A DNA stretch of 64,000 nt from Pleomorphochaeta sp963678575 (GCA_963678575.2 CAXXHV010000002.1:434001-498000), one strand, 5' to 3'; counted from the first letter of the stretch, positions 1-8,613 are shown. Notes: a model not told the origin generated them from the sequence alone. Numbers and translations are program-made.

Positions 1-1
1 T

Positions 2-1183
2 TCTTTATTTGAAATTGATTTATCTAAAGTTGAACCTTTATGTGCTTGTCCACATAGCCCAGGAAATATAAAAACTATAAAAGAGTTAGCTGGTAAAAAA
101 ATAGATCAAGTATTAATTGGTTCTTGTACTAATTCTAGCTATGATGATATGAGAAAAGTAGCAAATATTCTTGATGGCAATATTGTTGCCCCTTCAGTAA
201 GTTTAGGCGTTGCTCCAGGAAGTAGGGAAGTCCTTCTTATGTTGAGTGAAGATGGAAGTTTAGAAAAACTTGTAAAAGCTGGTGCAAGAATTCTTGAAAG
301 TGCTTGTGGCTTTTGTATTGGGAACCATCAAAGCCCATCTAGTAATGCGGTTTCTTTAAGAACTTCAAATAGAAACTTTGAAGGAAGAAGTGGTACTAAA
401 GATGCTCAACTTTATTTAGTTAGTCCTGAAACTGCTGCTTTAAGTGCAATAAGAGGTGTTTTTACTAATCCTCTTGATGAAAAAACTATTAAATATCCAG
501 GATCTAAGATAGTTAATCATTTTACTGTTGATGATTCTATGTTTATTTTCCCAGATGAAAATTCAAATAATGTTGAAATTATTAGAGGTCCAAACATAGG
601 TAATCCACCTGAAAATATAGCTCTTCCTTTTAATGTTAGTGGTGAAATTACTATTAAAGTTGGAGATAAAATAACTACAGATCATATAATGCCAGCAGGA
701 GCAAGATTGAAATATAGATCAAATATACCTGCATATGCTGAATTTGTTTTTGAAAATATCGATTCATCATTTGCTTCTCGTTGTAAAGATAATATTAAAA
801 ATGGTAAGAATAACTTTATTGTAGCAGGGGCATCTTATGGTCAAGGTTCTTCAAGAGAACATGCTGCAATATGTCCAATGTATTTAGGTGTAAAAGTTGT
901 TCTTGCGGTTTCAATAGAAAGAATTCATCAAAATAATTTATGTAATTTTGGTATTGTACCATTAATTTTTACTAATGAAGAAGATTATAATAATATTAAA
1001 CAAGGTGATGCTATATTTATTGAAGATCTTCCTGATCAAATAACAATGGCTCATTTAGAAAATAATCCAGTAATAGTAAAAATTGGAAATAGAAACATAA
1101 AAATGAAATGTGATATTACAAAAGAACAGTTAGATATGTTAGTTGCTGGTGGATTATTAAATTTATTAAAAAATAAAAAATAA
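2..1183 (+). CDS. aconitate hydratase, Aquifex-type (C-terminal part, 5' end outside window)
   Basis: The reading frame is open from base 2, so this is the last ~393 residues of a longer protein; the first ATG in the window (149) is internal. Aconitase isomerises citrate to isocitrate through aconitate on a [4Fe-4S] cluster. The cluster ligands are visible: Cys in GSCTNS (around 122-139) and the CGFC pair (around 304-315). The swivel domain follows, with KITTDHIMPAGA and the substrate-binding GASYGQGSSREHAA segment. DHIMPAGAR and the compact tail suit the Aquifex-type family (about 650 residues) rather than the larger AcnA or AcnB. Citrate synthase lies 0.5 kb downstream on the other strand, so both probably serve 2-oxoglutarate/glutamate supply. 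Function is firm; subfamily is judged from memory of motifs. Confidence 0.93.
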   Translation, partial: SLFEIDLSKVEPLCACPHSPGNIKTIKELAGKKIDQVLIGSCTNSSYDDMRKVANILDGNIVAPSVSLGVAPGSREVLLMLSEDGSLEKLVKAGARILESACGFCIGNHQSPSSNAVSLRTSNRNFEGRSGTKDAQLYLVSPETAALSAIRGVFTNPLDEKTIKYPGSKIVNHFTVDDSMFIFPDENSNNVEIIRGPNIGNPPENIALPFNVSGEITIKVGDKITTDHIMPAGARLKYRSNIPAYAEFVFENIDSSFASRCKDNIKNGKNNFIVAGASYGQGSSREHAAICPMYLGVKVVLAVSIERIHQNNLCNFGIVPLIFTNEEDYNNIKQGDAIFIEDLPDQITMAHLENNPVIVKIGNRNIKMKCDITKEQLDMLVAGGLLNLLKNKK

Positions 1184-1207
1184 ACTAATTAATTCATTAA
1201 TATAAGT

Positions 1208-1232
1208 TAAGCTCAGGTTATACCTGAGCTTA
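1208..1232. terminator. bidirectional Rho-independent terminator between aconitase and tnpA
   Basis: A perfect 11-bp stem (TAAGCTCAGGT with its complement) and 3-nt loop follow the aconitase stop, with a T-rich run after it. It lies between converging genes and can serve both strands. Confidence 0.8.
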
Positions 1233-1254
1233 TTTATTTGTATAAAAATCAAAT

Positions 1255-1656
1255 TTACTTATCTTTTTGACTCTCTAAATATGTATTAATTTCAGATTCA
1301 TTTAATACTCCAGAACTTGAAACATAATAATTTCTTGTCCAAAGCGTTGGTATTTTTGTTCTTAATTGGAGAAACTCTTCTCGGAGTGTTTTAGAAGAAC
1401 AACCTTTAAATTGTTGAACAATGAAATGAGGACTATCTTCTGGATTTGCTTTTACAAATAAATGAACACATTCTGGCATTATTTCCATAGAAACAATAAT
1501 AATATCAATTTCTTTTGCTCGATTGTAAAGTAATTCTTCTAATCTTTTTTTTACATCATTGACTAGTAGTTCTCTTTTGTATTTAACACACCAGAGTATA
1601 TGGTAATACAAACTAGAACTGGTTTCATCACTTGATTTCCATCTTTTGTTATTCAT
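1255..1656 (-). CDS. IS200/IS605-family TnpA-like Y1 transposase (altered HUH motif)
   Basis: This 133-residue protein has the size and fold signature of the single-strand HUH transposases: an N-terminal YYHILWCVKYKRE strand, the metal-binding strand around 59-67, and a C-terminal helix with Tyr126 and Gln130 (INTYLESQ) matching the catalytic Tyr and conserved Gln of TnpA. The normal His-x-His is Cys63-Val-His65 here (MPECVHLFV); the Cys codon at 1468-1470 is clear. No tnpB lies next to it. The palindromes at 1208-1232 and 1694-1725 flank it but differ in sequence and look like neighbouring genes' terminators rather than element ends. Either a variant TnpA, a domesticated RAYT-like protein, or a decaying copy. 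Confidence 0.8.
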   Translation of the reverse strand: MNNKRWKSSDETSSSLYYHILWCVKYKRELLVNDVKKRLEELLYNRAKEIDIIIVSMEIMPECVHLFVKANPEDSPHFIVQQFKGCSSKTLREEFLQLRTKIPTLWTRNYYVSSSGVLNESEINTYLESQKDK

Positions 1657-1693
1657 AAATTTACAATAGCATTATTTTTGTTAAGTTTAAAGA

Positions 1694-1725
1694 TAAAGAA
1701 TGTCTTCATATGAAGACATTCTTTA
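1694..1725. terminator. 32-bp perfect palindrome, terminator of gltA
   Basis: Bases 1694-1709 are exactly complementary to 1710-1725, with no unpaired loop in the DNA. It sits just after the gltA stop on the minus strand and before tnpA. Function as a gltA terminator is inferred from position; the T-run after it is short. Confidence 0.7.
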
Positions 1726-1729
1726 AAAT

Positions 1730-3028
1730 TTATCTTTGATCAATAGGAATTACTGTTCTTAAATTTAGTCCAGTATATACTTGTCTTGGTCTACCAATCT
1801 TTTGATATGGATCTTTATTCCATTCTAGGTAATGTGCTATCCAACCAGGTAATCTTCCTAATGCGAACATTACTGTAAACATTGAAGAAGGGATTCCCAT
1901 ATAATGGAATATAATACCTGTATAGAAATCCACATTAGGGTATAGATTCTTTTCAATAAAATAAGGATCTTTTAGAGCTTTCTCTTCTAATTCTAAAGCA
2001 ATGTTTAGAAGTGGATCTTTGTTTGCATCTTCACCGAGTACTTCTCTACATAACTTTTTAGCAATTTTTGCTCTAGGATCGTATGTTTTGTATACTCTGT
2101 GGCCAAATCCTGAAAGTCTAAAGTCATCATTTTTATCTTTTGATTTGTTTATAACTTCCTCAATGCTCCATCCTTCATTATTTATTTTTTCTAACATTTC
2201 AAGTACAGCTTGGTTGGCTCCACCATGTTTTTTGCCCCAAAGAGCACAACAGCCAGCAGATACTGAAGCATATAGATTTGCTGCAGATGAACCGACTAAT
2301 CTTACTGCACTAGTAGAACAGTTTTGTTCGTGGTCAGCATGTAAAATTAAAAGTTTATTTAAGGCATCAACTTGTTTAGGATCAGGTTGATAGTTTTTCA
2401 CAGGAGAATCAAACATCATGTGTAAAAAGTTTTCACAATATGAATATTTGTAAGAGGGATTAACTATATCTTCACCTTTTGATTGTCTATAAGTATAAGC
2501 AGCGATAGTTCTCATTTTAGAAAGTAATCTAGTTACTGTTAAATCAAGATGCTCCTCAGGATTCTCATCATTATCTAATTCTGGATAGAAAGCAGATAAA
2601 GAAGCAACCATTGCTGAAAGAATACTCATTGGATGTGCTCTTTGTGGATAACTTCTAAAGAATAATTTCATATCAGTATGAAGCATAGAATGTTGATTTA
2701 ATAATTCTTGATATGCATGTCTTTGTTCTCTGTTTGGTAACTCATCTTTAATTAAAAGATAAGCTACTTCAACGAAATCACAATTTTTAACTAAATCTTC
2801 AATATCGTATCCACGGTATCTTAAAATACCTTGTTCACCGTCTACAAAGCAGATAGAGCTTTGACATGAACCAGTATTTGCAAATCCAGGGTCGTAAGTT
2901 AAAATACCTGTTTTTGCTCTTAATGAAGAAATATCAACAGATGTAATATCTACATTATCATGAATCACATCTAGTTTTATTTCTTGGTTCTCTACAATTA
3001 AGGTTGCCCCTTCTTTTTTTATTTCCAT
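1730..3028 (-). CDS. gltA: citrate synthase, type I/II hexameric-like
   Basis: Condenses acetyl-CoA and oxaloacetate to citrate. The 432 residues match the length of Gram-negative GltA (about 427). The catalytic triad is in place: His268 in the GKKHGGAN loop, His310 in GFGHRVYK and Asp367 in YPNVDFYTG. The N-terminal beta domain with YDPGFANTGSCQSSI is also typical. A good Shine-Dalgarno (GGAGAAAAC) precedes the ATG. The upstream oxidoreductase stops 14 bases before it on the same strand, so the two are probably cotranscribed. With aconitase nearby it suggests an oxidative half-TCA route to glutamate. Strong call. Confidence 0.96.
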   Translation of the reverse strand: MEIKKEGATLIVENQEIKLDVIHDNVDITSVDISSLRAKTGILTYDPGFANTGSCQSSICFVDGEQGILRYRGYDIEDLVKNCDFVEVAYLLIKDELPNREQRHAYQELLNQHSMLHTDMKLFFRSYPQRAHPMSILSAMVASLSAFYPELDNDENPEEHLDLTVTRLLSKMRTIAAYTYRQSKGEDIVNPSYKYSYCENFLHMMFDSPVKNYQPDPKQVDALNKLLILHADHEQNCSTSAVRLVGSSAANLYASVSAGCCALWGKKHGGANQAVLEMLEKINNEGWSIEEVINKSKDKNDDFRLSGFGHRVYKTYDPRAKIAKKLCREVLGEDANKDPLLNIALELEEKALKDPYFIEKNLYPNVDFYTGIIFHYMGIPSSMFTVMFALGRLPGWIAHYLEWNKDPYQKIGRPRQVYTGLNLRTVIPIDQR

Positions 3029-3042
3029 GTTTTCTCCTTTGA

Positions 3043-3921
3043 TTAAGAATTATTTATTTCATTTAGTGCTAAAATTAATGCTTGAGTTCCAAGATTACCT
3101 TTTCCATTTTCTTGTAATTTTTCATATAATTTTTCTATTAACTCTAAAGTAGGAAGGTGTAAATTTAAATTTTTACATTCTTCTAATGCTATTTTCATAT
3201 CTTTTACAAAATGATCTATATAAAAACCTGGATCATAATTGTTATTAATTATTCTTGGCGCTAAATTATCTAAAGTCCAACACCCTGCAGCACCACTTTT
3301 TATAGTATCTATTAATAAATTTAAGTCTAATCCATTTCGCTGAGAATATAATAAAGCTTCACAAACACCACCCATAGTTCCAGCAATAGTTATTTGATTT
3401 GCCATTTTTGTGTGGCTCCCAGAACCTGCTGGGCCTTCTAAGATATAACTTTTACCAAGTATTTTAAAATATTCACTCATACTCTCAAAAGTATTTTTAT
3501 CCCCACCTACCATTATAGATAGAGTTCCATTTTTGGCTCCAACATCTCCACCAGATACTGGAGCATCTAAAGTTGATACACCAAGCATTTTTCCTTTATC
3601 ATATATTTTTTTTGAAAGAGTTGGACTAGTTGTTGTCATGTCACAGAAAATTTGACCTTTTCTTCCTTCTGAAAATAAACCATTTTCACCAAAATATACT
3701 TCTTCAACATCACTAACAAAACCCACAATTGTAAATACAATATCACTATTTTTTGCAATTTCTGCAGGAGAATTAAGATAGGTTGCACCTTTATCAATTA
3801 AATTTTGGGCTTTACTTTTTGTTCTATTATAAATGTTAATGCTGTAGCCTTGATTTATTAATCTATCACACATAGATAAACCCATTACTCCAGTACCTAT
3901 CCAACCTATTTTTTTATTCAT
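3043..3921 (-). CDS. 3-hydroxyisobutyrate dehydrogenase-family oxidoreductase (GarR/MmsB-like)
   Basis: A 292-residue NAD(P)-dependent beta-hydroxyacid dehydrogenase. The Rossmann motif GTGVMG is at residues 9-14, the substrate-binding DAPVSGGDVGAKNGTL at 119-134, and the catalytic Lys is Lys172 in GSGSHTKMANQ. These features define the family that includes tartronate semialdehyde reductase, 3-hydroxyisobutyrate dehydrogenase and succinic semialdehyde reductases; the sequence alone does not fix the substrate. The gene has a strong AAGGAGG-like site and precedes gltA by 14 bases on the same strand, which may place it in central carbon or amino-acid metabolism. Confidence 0.88.
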   Translation of the reverse strand: MNKKIGWIGTGVMGLSMCDRLINQGYSINIYNRTKSKAQNLIDKGATYLNSPAEIAKNSDIVFTIVGFVSDVEEVYFGENGLFSEGRKGQIFCDMTTTSPTLSKKIYDKGKMLGVSTLDAPVSGGDVGAKNGTLSIMVGGDKNTFESMSEYFKILGKSYILEGPAGSGSHTKMANQITIAGTMGGVCEALLYSQRNGLDLNLLIDTIKSGAAGCWTLDNLAPRIINNNYDPGFYIDHFVKDMKIALEECKNLNLHLPTLELIEKLYEKLQENGKGNLGTQALILALNEINNS

Positions 3922-4026
3922 AAAATCCTCCTTAGTTTAGTATATCATTTATTGATTTTTTATTCATTGTTAAGATGTTATATGTTAAATTTGTTATATA
4001 TTTTTTTATATTCTAATATTAAAAAA

Positions 4027-4048
4027 CCAGATCCTTTTTAGAATCTGG
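4027..4048 (-). terminator. Rho-independent terminator of the guanine-deaminase-like gene
   Basis: CCAGAT/ATCTGG stem extended by near-complementary bases, followed on the minus strand by six T residues (4026-4021). It lies 25 bases after the stop codon of the deaminase. Confidence 0.8.
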
Positions 4049-4072
4049 CTCTTATTAAATATTTAAAAATTT

Positions 4073-4540
4073 CTAATAAATTATATTTAGATTTTCTTTA
4101 TATTTTTTAAAAAGAGCTAGAGTCTTTTTTCTATCTTGCTGTTCAATTTTAACAATTTTGTCATCATTACAATTATTTTGAATGAAGGAATAGATAAAAT
4201 CATCTCTGAATCCAATTTCTGCAGCGTCTTGAGCAGTACAACCATAAATAATTTTATCAATATTTGCCCATATTGCCGCGCTCATACACATCGGACAGGG
4301 GTAGCATGTTGTATATAGAGTACAACCAGATAAATCATGAGTATTTAATGCTTTAGAAGCTTTTCTTATTGCATTAATTTCTGCATGAGCTGTTGCATCA
4401 TGTGAGTCTAAAACAGAATTGCTAGCTACATAAACATTATTGTTTTTATCAACAATTGCAGCACCAAAAGGTCCACCAATACCTTGACTCATGGTATTGT
4501 CAGCTTGTTCAATTGCTTTTTCCATAATTGATTTATCCAT
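4073..4540 (-). CDS. guaD: guanine deaminase-like nucleoside/base deaminase
   Basis: A 155-residue zinc deaminase of the cytidine/deoxycytidylate deaminase superfamily. The zinc site is His52-Ala-Glu54 plus PCPMC (Cys82 and Cys85). The whole layout follows Bacillus GuaD (156 residues): IGGPFGAAIV near the N-terminus, DATAHAEINAIRKA, YTTCYPCPMC, and the DAAEIGFRDDFIY segment that in GuaD contributes to the swapped active site. Likely reaction: guanine to xanthine plus ammonia. A tRNA adenosine deaminase (TadA) is less likely because of that C-terminal match. The gene stands alone, with its own terminator. Confidence 0.85.
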   Translation of the reverse strand: MDKSIMEKAIEQADNTMSQGIGGPFGAAIVDKNNNVYVASNSVLDSHDATAHAEINAIRKASKALNTHDLSGCTLYTTCYPCPMCMSAAIWANIDKIIYGCTAQDAAEIGFRDDFIYSFIQNNCNDDKIVKIEQQDRKKTLALFKKYKENLNIIY

Positions 4541-4627
4541 AATTTACTCACAATTAATAAATGTATTTTTTTTATTATAAACAAAAAAATCAACATTATG
4601 CAACAGCTTTTTGATTAATTAAAAATA

Positions 4628-4649
4628 AGAGATACTAAAAAGTATCTCT
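4628..4649 (-). terminator. Rho-independent terminator of argG
   Basis: A perfect 9-bp stem (AGAGATACT and complement) with a 4-base loop, 8 bases past the argG stop and followed by a T-rich run on the minus strand. Confidence 0.88.
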
Positions 4650-4656
4650 CTATTGA

Positions 4657-5877
4657 TTATTTTGTTCTTGCTGCAGAAGCCATTAAGCGAATAGCATTAA
4701 TGTTTATAAAGCCTTTGCAATCAACAGGTTGATAACCCCCGCTTACTTCCATAGAGCCGAGTTCTTCATTGTAAAGTGATACATCACTAGATATGCCAGC
4801 CATAATAATATTACCTTTGTAAAGAACAACTTTTGAAGTTCCAGTAATATTTTTTTGACTTTGGTTCATAGCTGCTTCTAACATATCAAACTCAGGTGCA
4901 TGCCAATATCCATTATAAATTAATTCAGCATATTTTGGCATCAAACTGTCTCTTAAATGCATTACTTCTTTATCCATTGTAATACCTTCGAGATTGTGGT
5001 GAGCTTGCCATAATATTGCACAACCAGGAGTTTCGTAAACACCACGACTCTTGATTCCTATATAACGATTTTCTACCATATCAACTCTTCCGATAGCATT
5101 GTCATGACCAACTTTGTTTAAATATAAAATCATTTCTAATGGATCAGTTACTGTTGTATTAGTATTTTCATTTGTAACAGAAATAGGTACACCATCTTTA
5201 AATTCAAAAGTTAATTGGGTTTCTTCATCTGGTGCATCTTTTAAAGATACTGTTAAATTAAAAACATCTTCAGGACATCTTTTGCTAGCATCTTCTAAAA
5301 TACCAGCTTCATGAGAAATATGAATTATATTTTCATCTTCACTGAAAGGTTTTTTTACAGAAGCTTTTATTGGAATATTATATTTTTCTGCATAACTAAT
5401 CATGTCTGAACGACCTTCAAATTCGCTAAGCCATTCTGGATCTTTCCATGGTGCTATAATTTGTACTTCAGGCATGTGCATATAATAACCAAATTCAAAA
5501 CGTACTTGGTCATTGCCTTTTCCAGTTGCACCATGAGCTACATAAACTGTATTTTCTTTTTTTGCAATTTCAATATGACGTTTAGCTATTATAGGACGTG
5601 CAATTGAAGTTCCTAATAAATAAGTTCCTTCATAAATTGCATTAGCTTTCATTGCTGGAATAATATAGTCGGTCACTAATTCTTTTCTTAAATCTTCAAT
5701 GTAAACTTTTGAAGCTCCACTTGCGTAGGCCTTTTCTTCAATTGCTTTAAAATCTTCTTGTTGCCCAACATTTGCAACATATGCAATTACTTCAAAATCT
5801 TTATTTGTTAACCATTTTAGAATAACTGATGTATCTAAACCGCCGCTATATGCTAATATTACTTTTTTCTTACTCAT
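4657..5877 (-). CDS. argG: argininosuccinate synthase
   Basis: Ligates citrulline and aspartate using ATP, the penultimate step of arginine synthesis. The 406 residues fit the family. The N-type ATP pyrophosphatase loop AYSGGLDTSV is at residues 9-18, and conserved blocks GKGNDQVRFE, APWKDPEW and SRGVYETPG are all present. It is monocistronic: its own promoter (5915-5943) with an overlapping ArgR-like box lies upstream and a hairpin terminator downstream. argC-J-B-D sits 6 kb away on the same strand; no argF or argH is in the window. Confidence 0.97.
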   Translation of the reverse strand: MSKKKVILAYSGGLDTSVILKWLTNKDFEVIAYVANVGQQEDFKAIEEKAYASGASKVYIEDLRKELVTDYIIPAMKANAIYEGTYLLGTSIARPIIAKRHIEIAKKENTVYVAHGATGKGNDQVRFEFGYYMHMPEVQIIAPWKDPEWLSEFEGRSDMISYAEKYNIPIKASVKKPFSEDENIIHISHEAGILEDASKRCPEDVFNLTVSLKDAPDEETQLTFEFKDGVPISVTNENTNTTVTDPLEMILYLNKVGHDNAIGRVDMVENRYIGIKSRGVYETPGCAILWQAHHNLEGITMDKEVMHLRDSLMPKYAELIYNGYWHAPEFDMLEAAMNQSQKNITGTSKVVLYKGNIIMAGISSDVSLYNEELGSMEVSGGYQPVDCKGFININAIRLMASAARTK

Positions 5878-5914
5878 TGTCCCTTATCTCCTTAAAGATA
5901 ATATAATTGTTGAT

Positions 5915-5943
5915 ATTATGCATAAATATACATTGTTGTTCAA
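5915..5943 (-). promoter_or_regulatory. sigma-70-type promoter of argG
   Basis: Read on the minus strand: TTGAAC (5943-5938), a 17-base spacer, and CATAAT (5920-5915), about 38 bases upstream of the start codon. The predicted ArgR box covers part of the -10 and most of the spacer, the arrangement expected for repression. Confidence 0.65.
5917..5934. promoter_or_regulatory. predicted ArgR operator (ARG box) of argG
   Basis: TATGCATAAATATACATT is an imperfect palindrome of ARG-box form (TGNAT-N4-ATNCA). It differs from the box upstream of argC (16599-16616, minus strand) at only two of 18 positions. No argR gene is in the window, so the regulator is inferred. Confidence 0.65.
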
Positions 5944-6131
5944 GTAGTTTTGTGAATAAATATTTAATTTTTTTAATTTTAAGTGGGATATATAGGTTTT
6001 TATTAATAAATATTCACTATTTATCGTATAATTACTAATTAAATTATAAATTTTTATTTATAATTCTAGTTTCTCATTTTTATATTTTTGAAGAAAAATG
6101 TATAAAAAAAAATATGTTACTTATTTTTTTA
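5944..6131. other. AT-rich intergenic spacer between argG and ABC promoters
   Basis: The space between the divergent argG and ABC-transporter promoters is almost pure A/T with A- and T-tracts. I see no ORF, hairpin terminator or RNA motif in it. Confidence 0.5.
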
Positions 6132-6160
6132 TTGACAAATAAATTTTAATTAGTGATAAT
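6132..6160 (+). promoter_or_regulatory. strong sigma-70 promoter of the ABC transporter operon
   Basis: TTGACA (6132-6137), exactly 17 bases, then GATAAT (6155-6160): a near-consensus promoter 40 bases upstream of the first ATG. Confidence 0.8.
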
Positions 6161-6164
6161 ATGT

Positions 6165-6181
6165 GATATCATATTGATATC
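6165..6181. promoter_or_regulatory. GATATC inverted/direct repeat, possible operator
   Basis: Two GATATC hexamers separated by five bases lie directly downstream of the -10 element, covering the likely transcription start. Each hexamer is itself palindromic. This fits a repressor site, such as those of GntR-type regulators that often control similar ABC pairs, but no regulator gene is adjacent. Confidence 0.4.
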
Positions 6182-6199
6182 TAATGAGAGGGAATAATT

Positions 6200-6955
6200 A
6201 TGATTAATTTTAAAAATTTGAGTAAGCAATATCAAAAGGACAAACCTTTTGCAGTCGATAATTTAAATTTAGAGGTAAAAAAAGGTGAAATTTTTGGTTT
6301 TTTAGGACCTAATGGAGCAGGTAAAAGTACAACAATTAATATGTTAATGGGAGTATTGAAACCTACTTCTGGTGCAATACTTGTTGATGGACATAGCGTA
6401 AGTGAAGAAGCTATGATTACAAAATCTATGATAGGTTTTGTTCCAGATGAACCTCTCTTCTATGAAAGAATGACAGGCTTACAACACCTTTCATTTATTT
6501 GTGATGTTTTTAATGTTGATAAAAGTGTCCGAAAAGAAAGAGCTGATCGTTTGATTAAATTGTTTAATTTAGAAAAGGCAATTTCTGATAGAATTTCTTC
6601 TTATTCTCATGGTATGAAACAAAAATTAGGTGTCATTGCTGCTTTAATTCACGAACCTAAATTATTGATTTTGGATGAACCTATGGTTGGTTTAGATCCA
6701 AAAGCTTCTTTCATATTAAAAGATGTTATGAGACGTTTTTGTGATAAAGGTGGAACTGTATTTTTCTCCACGCATGTTATGGAAGTTGCGCAAAATCTGT
6801 GTGATTCTATTGCAATAATAAATAAAGGTCAAATTGTTTTAAATACATCATTAAAAGATTTTAATGAAAAAGAAAATGCTTCATTGGAAAATTTATTTTT
6901 AGAACTAACTGGAAATGAAGATCTCGAAGCGGTTGTTGATGAGGCTATGCTATGA
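6200..6955 (+). CDS. ABC transporter ATP-binding protein
   Basis: A 251-residue ABC ATPase that would drive transport by the membrane protein encoded next. Walker A is GPNGAGKST at 36-44, the signature is YSHGMKQK near 134, and Walker B/D-loop is LLILDEPMVGLDP near 152-164, followed by the switch His in FFSTH. The resemblance is to the CcmA/YxlF-type exporters (multidrug, bacteriocin-immunity or peptide export). GAGGGAATAATT precedes the ATG. Its TGA stop overlaps the permease ATG in an ATGA junction, so translation is coupled. Substrate unknown. Confidence 0.92.
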   Translation: MINFKNLSKQYQKDKPFAVDNLNLEVKKGEIFGFLGPNGAGKSTTINMLMGVLKPTSGAILVDGHSVSEEAMITKSMIGFVPDEPLFYERMTGLQHLSFICDVFNVDKSVRKERADRLIKLFNLEKAISDRISSYSHGMKQKLGVIAALIHEPKLLILDEPMVGLDPKASFILKDVMRRFCDKGGTVFFSTHVMEVAQNLCDSIAIINKGQIVLNTSLKDFNEKENASLENLFLELTGNEDLEAVVDEAML

Positions 6956-8580
6956 GAACAGATGTTGTATTATCTTTAATTAAAAACCAGATAATTGCTG
7001 CAAAACCGCTAGAACAATTTTTATCAAGTTCTTCAAAAAGAAAAAATCAACTATTAAATTTTATATTAAGAATTCTTGGAATTATCATAATTTCTTCAAG
7101 TTTTCTTTTTCTTATTGGTTCAAATTACTTTGGTTATATTTATATTTCAAAAAGTTTAAATATCCTAAATAAAGGAATTGCTTTTTGCTCTTTTTCAGGA
7201 ACAATTTTACTTCTTTTTTTCAGTACTACGTTTCTTGAATTTACATATTTTAGAGGGAAAGATGTTAATTTATGGTATTTATTACCAATTTCGAAAAGTG
7301 AATTTTTTGTTTCAAGATTTTTAGTAAGTTATATTTATTCATTATTTACGAATATTATTATTACGTTACCTTTAATTGTTGCAATTATTTATTTTTCCGG
7401 ATTCTCTCTTTTGACTTTGATTTCATCAATAATATTATTTTTAGTATTACCAATATTACCTTTAATAATTAGTAGTATTCTTGTAACTTTAAAAGTTTAT
7501 ATTTTTAAAGGTAAAAGTATAAAAATAGTTGATTTCTTATTTAATAATGCACCATTTTTAGTAGGAATTCTTTATGTTAGTCGCTCTTCAACTAAAATGT
7601 TAACAATGTTGAGTTCAAATGACATTTCTAGCCAAACAAATTTCTATAATGAATTTATTTCTAGTATTGGAGCCCTTCCATACTTTAGTTCTTTAGGCCA
7701 GATGTTTTTTTCTCCAATTTCTTTATTGATGATTCTTTTGATTGTAGGGATTTCATTCTTGATTTCTTATTTTTTAATTTCCCCATTATATCATAGTTGT
7801 TTGGATTTAATAAAATATGCGAATGATAATTACAAAAAGAAAAGGAATGTGAATAATGATGAAGATACAATAAAGGGCTCTTCTTTAATTATTTCATTAA
7901 TTAAAAGAGAATTATTTATATTGCAAGGAGAGAAGGGCTTTTTAAGTGAAAGTATCGGGGAAGCTTTAATTCCATTTATTTTGATCATTGTTTGGAAAAT
8001 TACTGGAAGTCTTGATTCAATAAATCAATTGCTTGTTATGCTTTCAAGTAGTAATTATTTTATCGCTAGTATCTTTTTAATTGTTCAAATTTTGGGTGCT
8101 ATGGTATTAATATCATCAACATCGGTAAGTCGTGAAGGTAAGTTGTTTAAAATTAATAAGTTATTACCAATTCCTGTAAAAAAAATCATTGAAGCAAAAG
8201 TTGTTTTTCACTTAATATTTGTAACATTATCTCAACTAATTTTTTTGATTGTTTTTGTTATTTTCTTAAAACTTGATTTGAAACTTTTATATTGGATGAT
8301 TCCTCTTTATCTTATAAATAGTGTTAACATTTCATTGGTAGGTTTATTTTTAGATTACAATAATCCAAAATTAGAATGGGAAGTTGCTATTAGTGCTATG
8401 AAAAGGAATATTAATGGTATGATAGGAATGTTAGTTTGTCTTTTAGTAATAGCCCCATCAATCTTAATACTATTTTTTCTTTATGATTATTTATTTGTTT
8501 CATTTGTAGTATCAATTATTATTTTATATGTTCTTTGGAATTTAGTTAATAAAGCAGCAAATAAGTTAATTTATCAATAA
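6952..8580 (+). CDS. ABC transporter permease (multi-spanning membrane protein)
   Basis: A 542-residue, very hydrophobic protein whose start overlaps the ATPase stop by four bases. Long hydrophobic stretches occur around residues 32-58, 76-100, 118-175, 235-275, 330-365, 395-440 and 480-535, consistent with 10-12 membrane helices in two similar halves. No periplasmic binding domain or catalytic motif is seen, so export or membrane remodelling is more likely than import. The family resembles the large ABC-2-like permeases that pair with a single CcmA-like ATPase. The cargo cannot be named. Confidence 0.82.
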   Translation: MRTDVVLSLIKNQIIAAKPLEQFLSSSSKRKNQLLNFILRILGIIIISSSFLFLIGSNYFGYIYISKSLNILNKGIAFCSFSGTILLLFFSTTFLEFTYFRGKDVNLWYLLPISKSEFFVSRFLVSYIYSLFTNIIITLPLIVAIIYFSGFSLLTLISSIILFLVLPILPLIISSILVTLKVYIFKGKSIKIVDFLFNNAPFLVGILYVSRSSTKMLTMLSSNDISSQTNFYNEFISSIGALPYFSSLGQMFFSPISLLMILLIVGISFLISYFLISPLYHSCLDLIKYANDNYKKKRNVNNDEDTIKGSSLIISLIKRELFILQGEKGFLSESIGEALIPFILIIVWKITGSLDSINQLLVMLSSSNYFIASIFLIVQILGAMVLISSTSVSREGKLFKINKLLPIPVKKIIEAKVVFHLIFVTLSQLIFLIVFVIFLKLDLKLLYWMIPLYLINSVNISLVGLFLDYNNPKLEWEVAISAMKRNINGMIGMLVCLLVIAPSILILFFLYDYLFVSFVVSIIILYVLWNLVNKAANKLIYQ

Positions 8581-8613
8581 TTTAGGTTTATTTAAATAAT
8601 ATTTTTTTATTAT

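Noticed and set aside
1208..1725. Complete IS200 element with matching ends
   Set aside because: The two flanking palindromes differ in sequence and fit terminators of the adjacent genes, so element boundaries cannot be set.
2001..2390. 129-codon open frame antisense to gltA
   Set aside because: Shadow of the citrate synthase codons; no start signal or recognisable protein.
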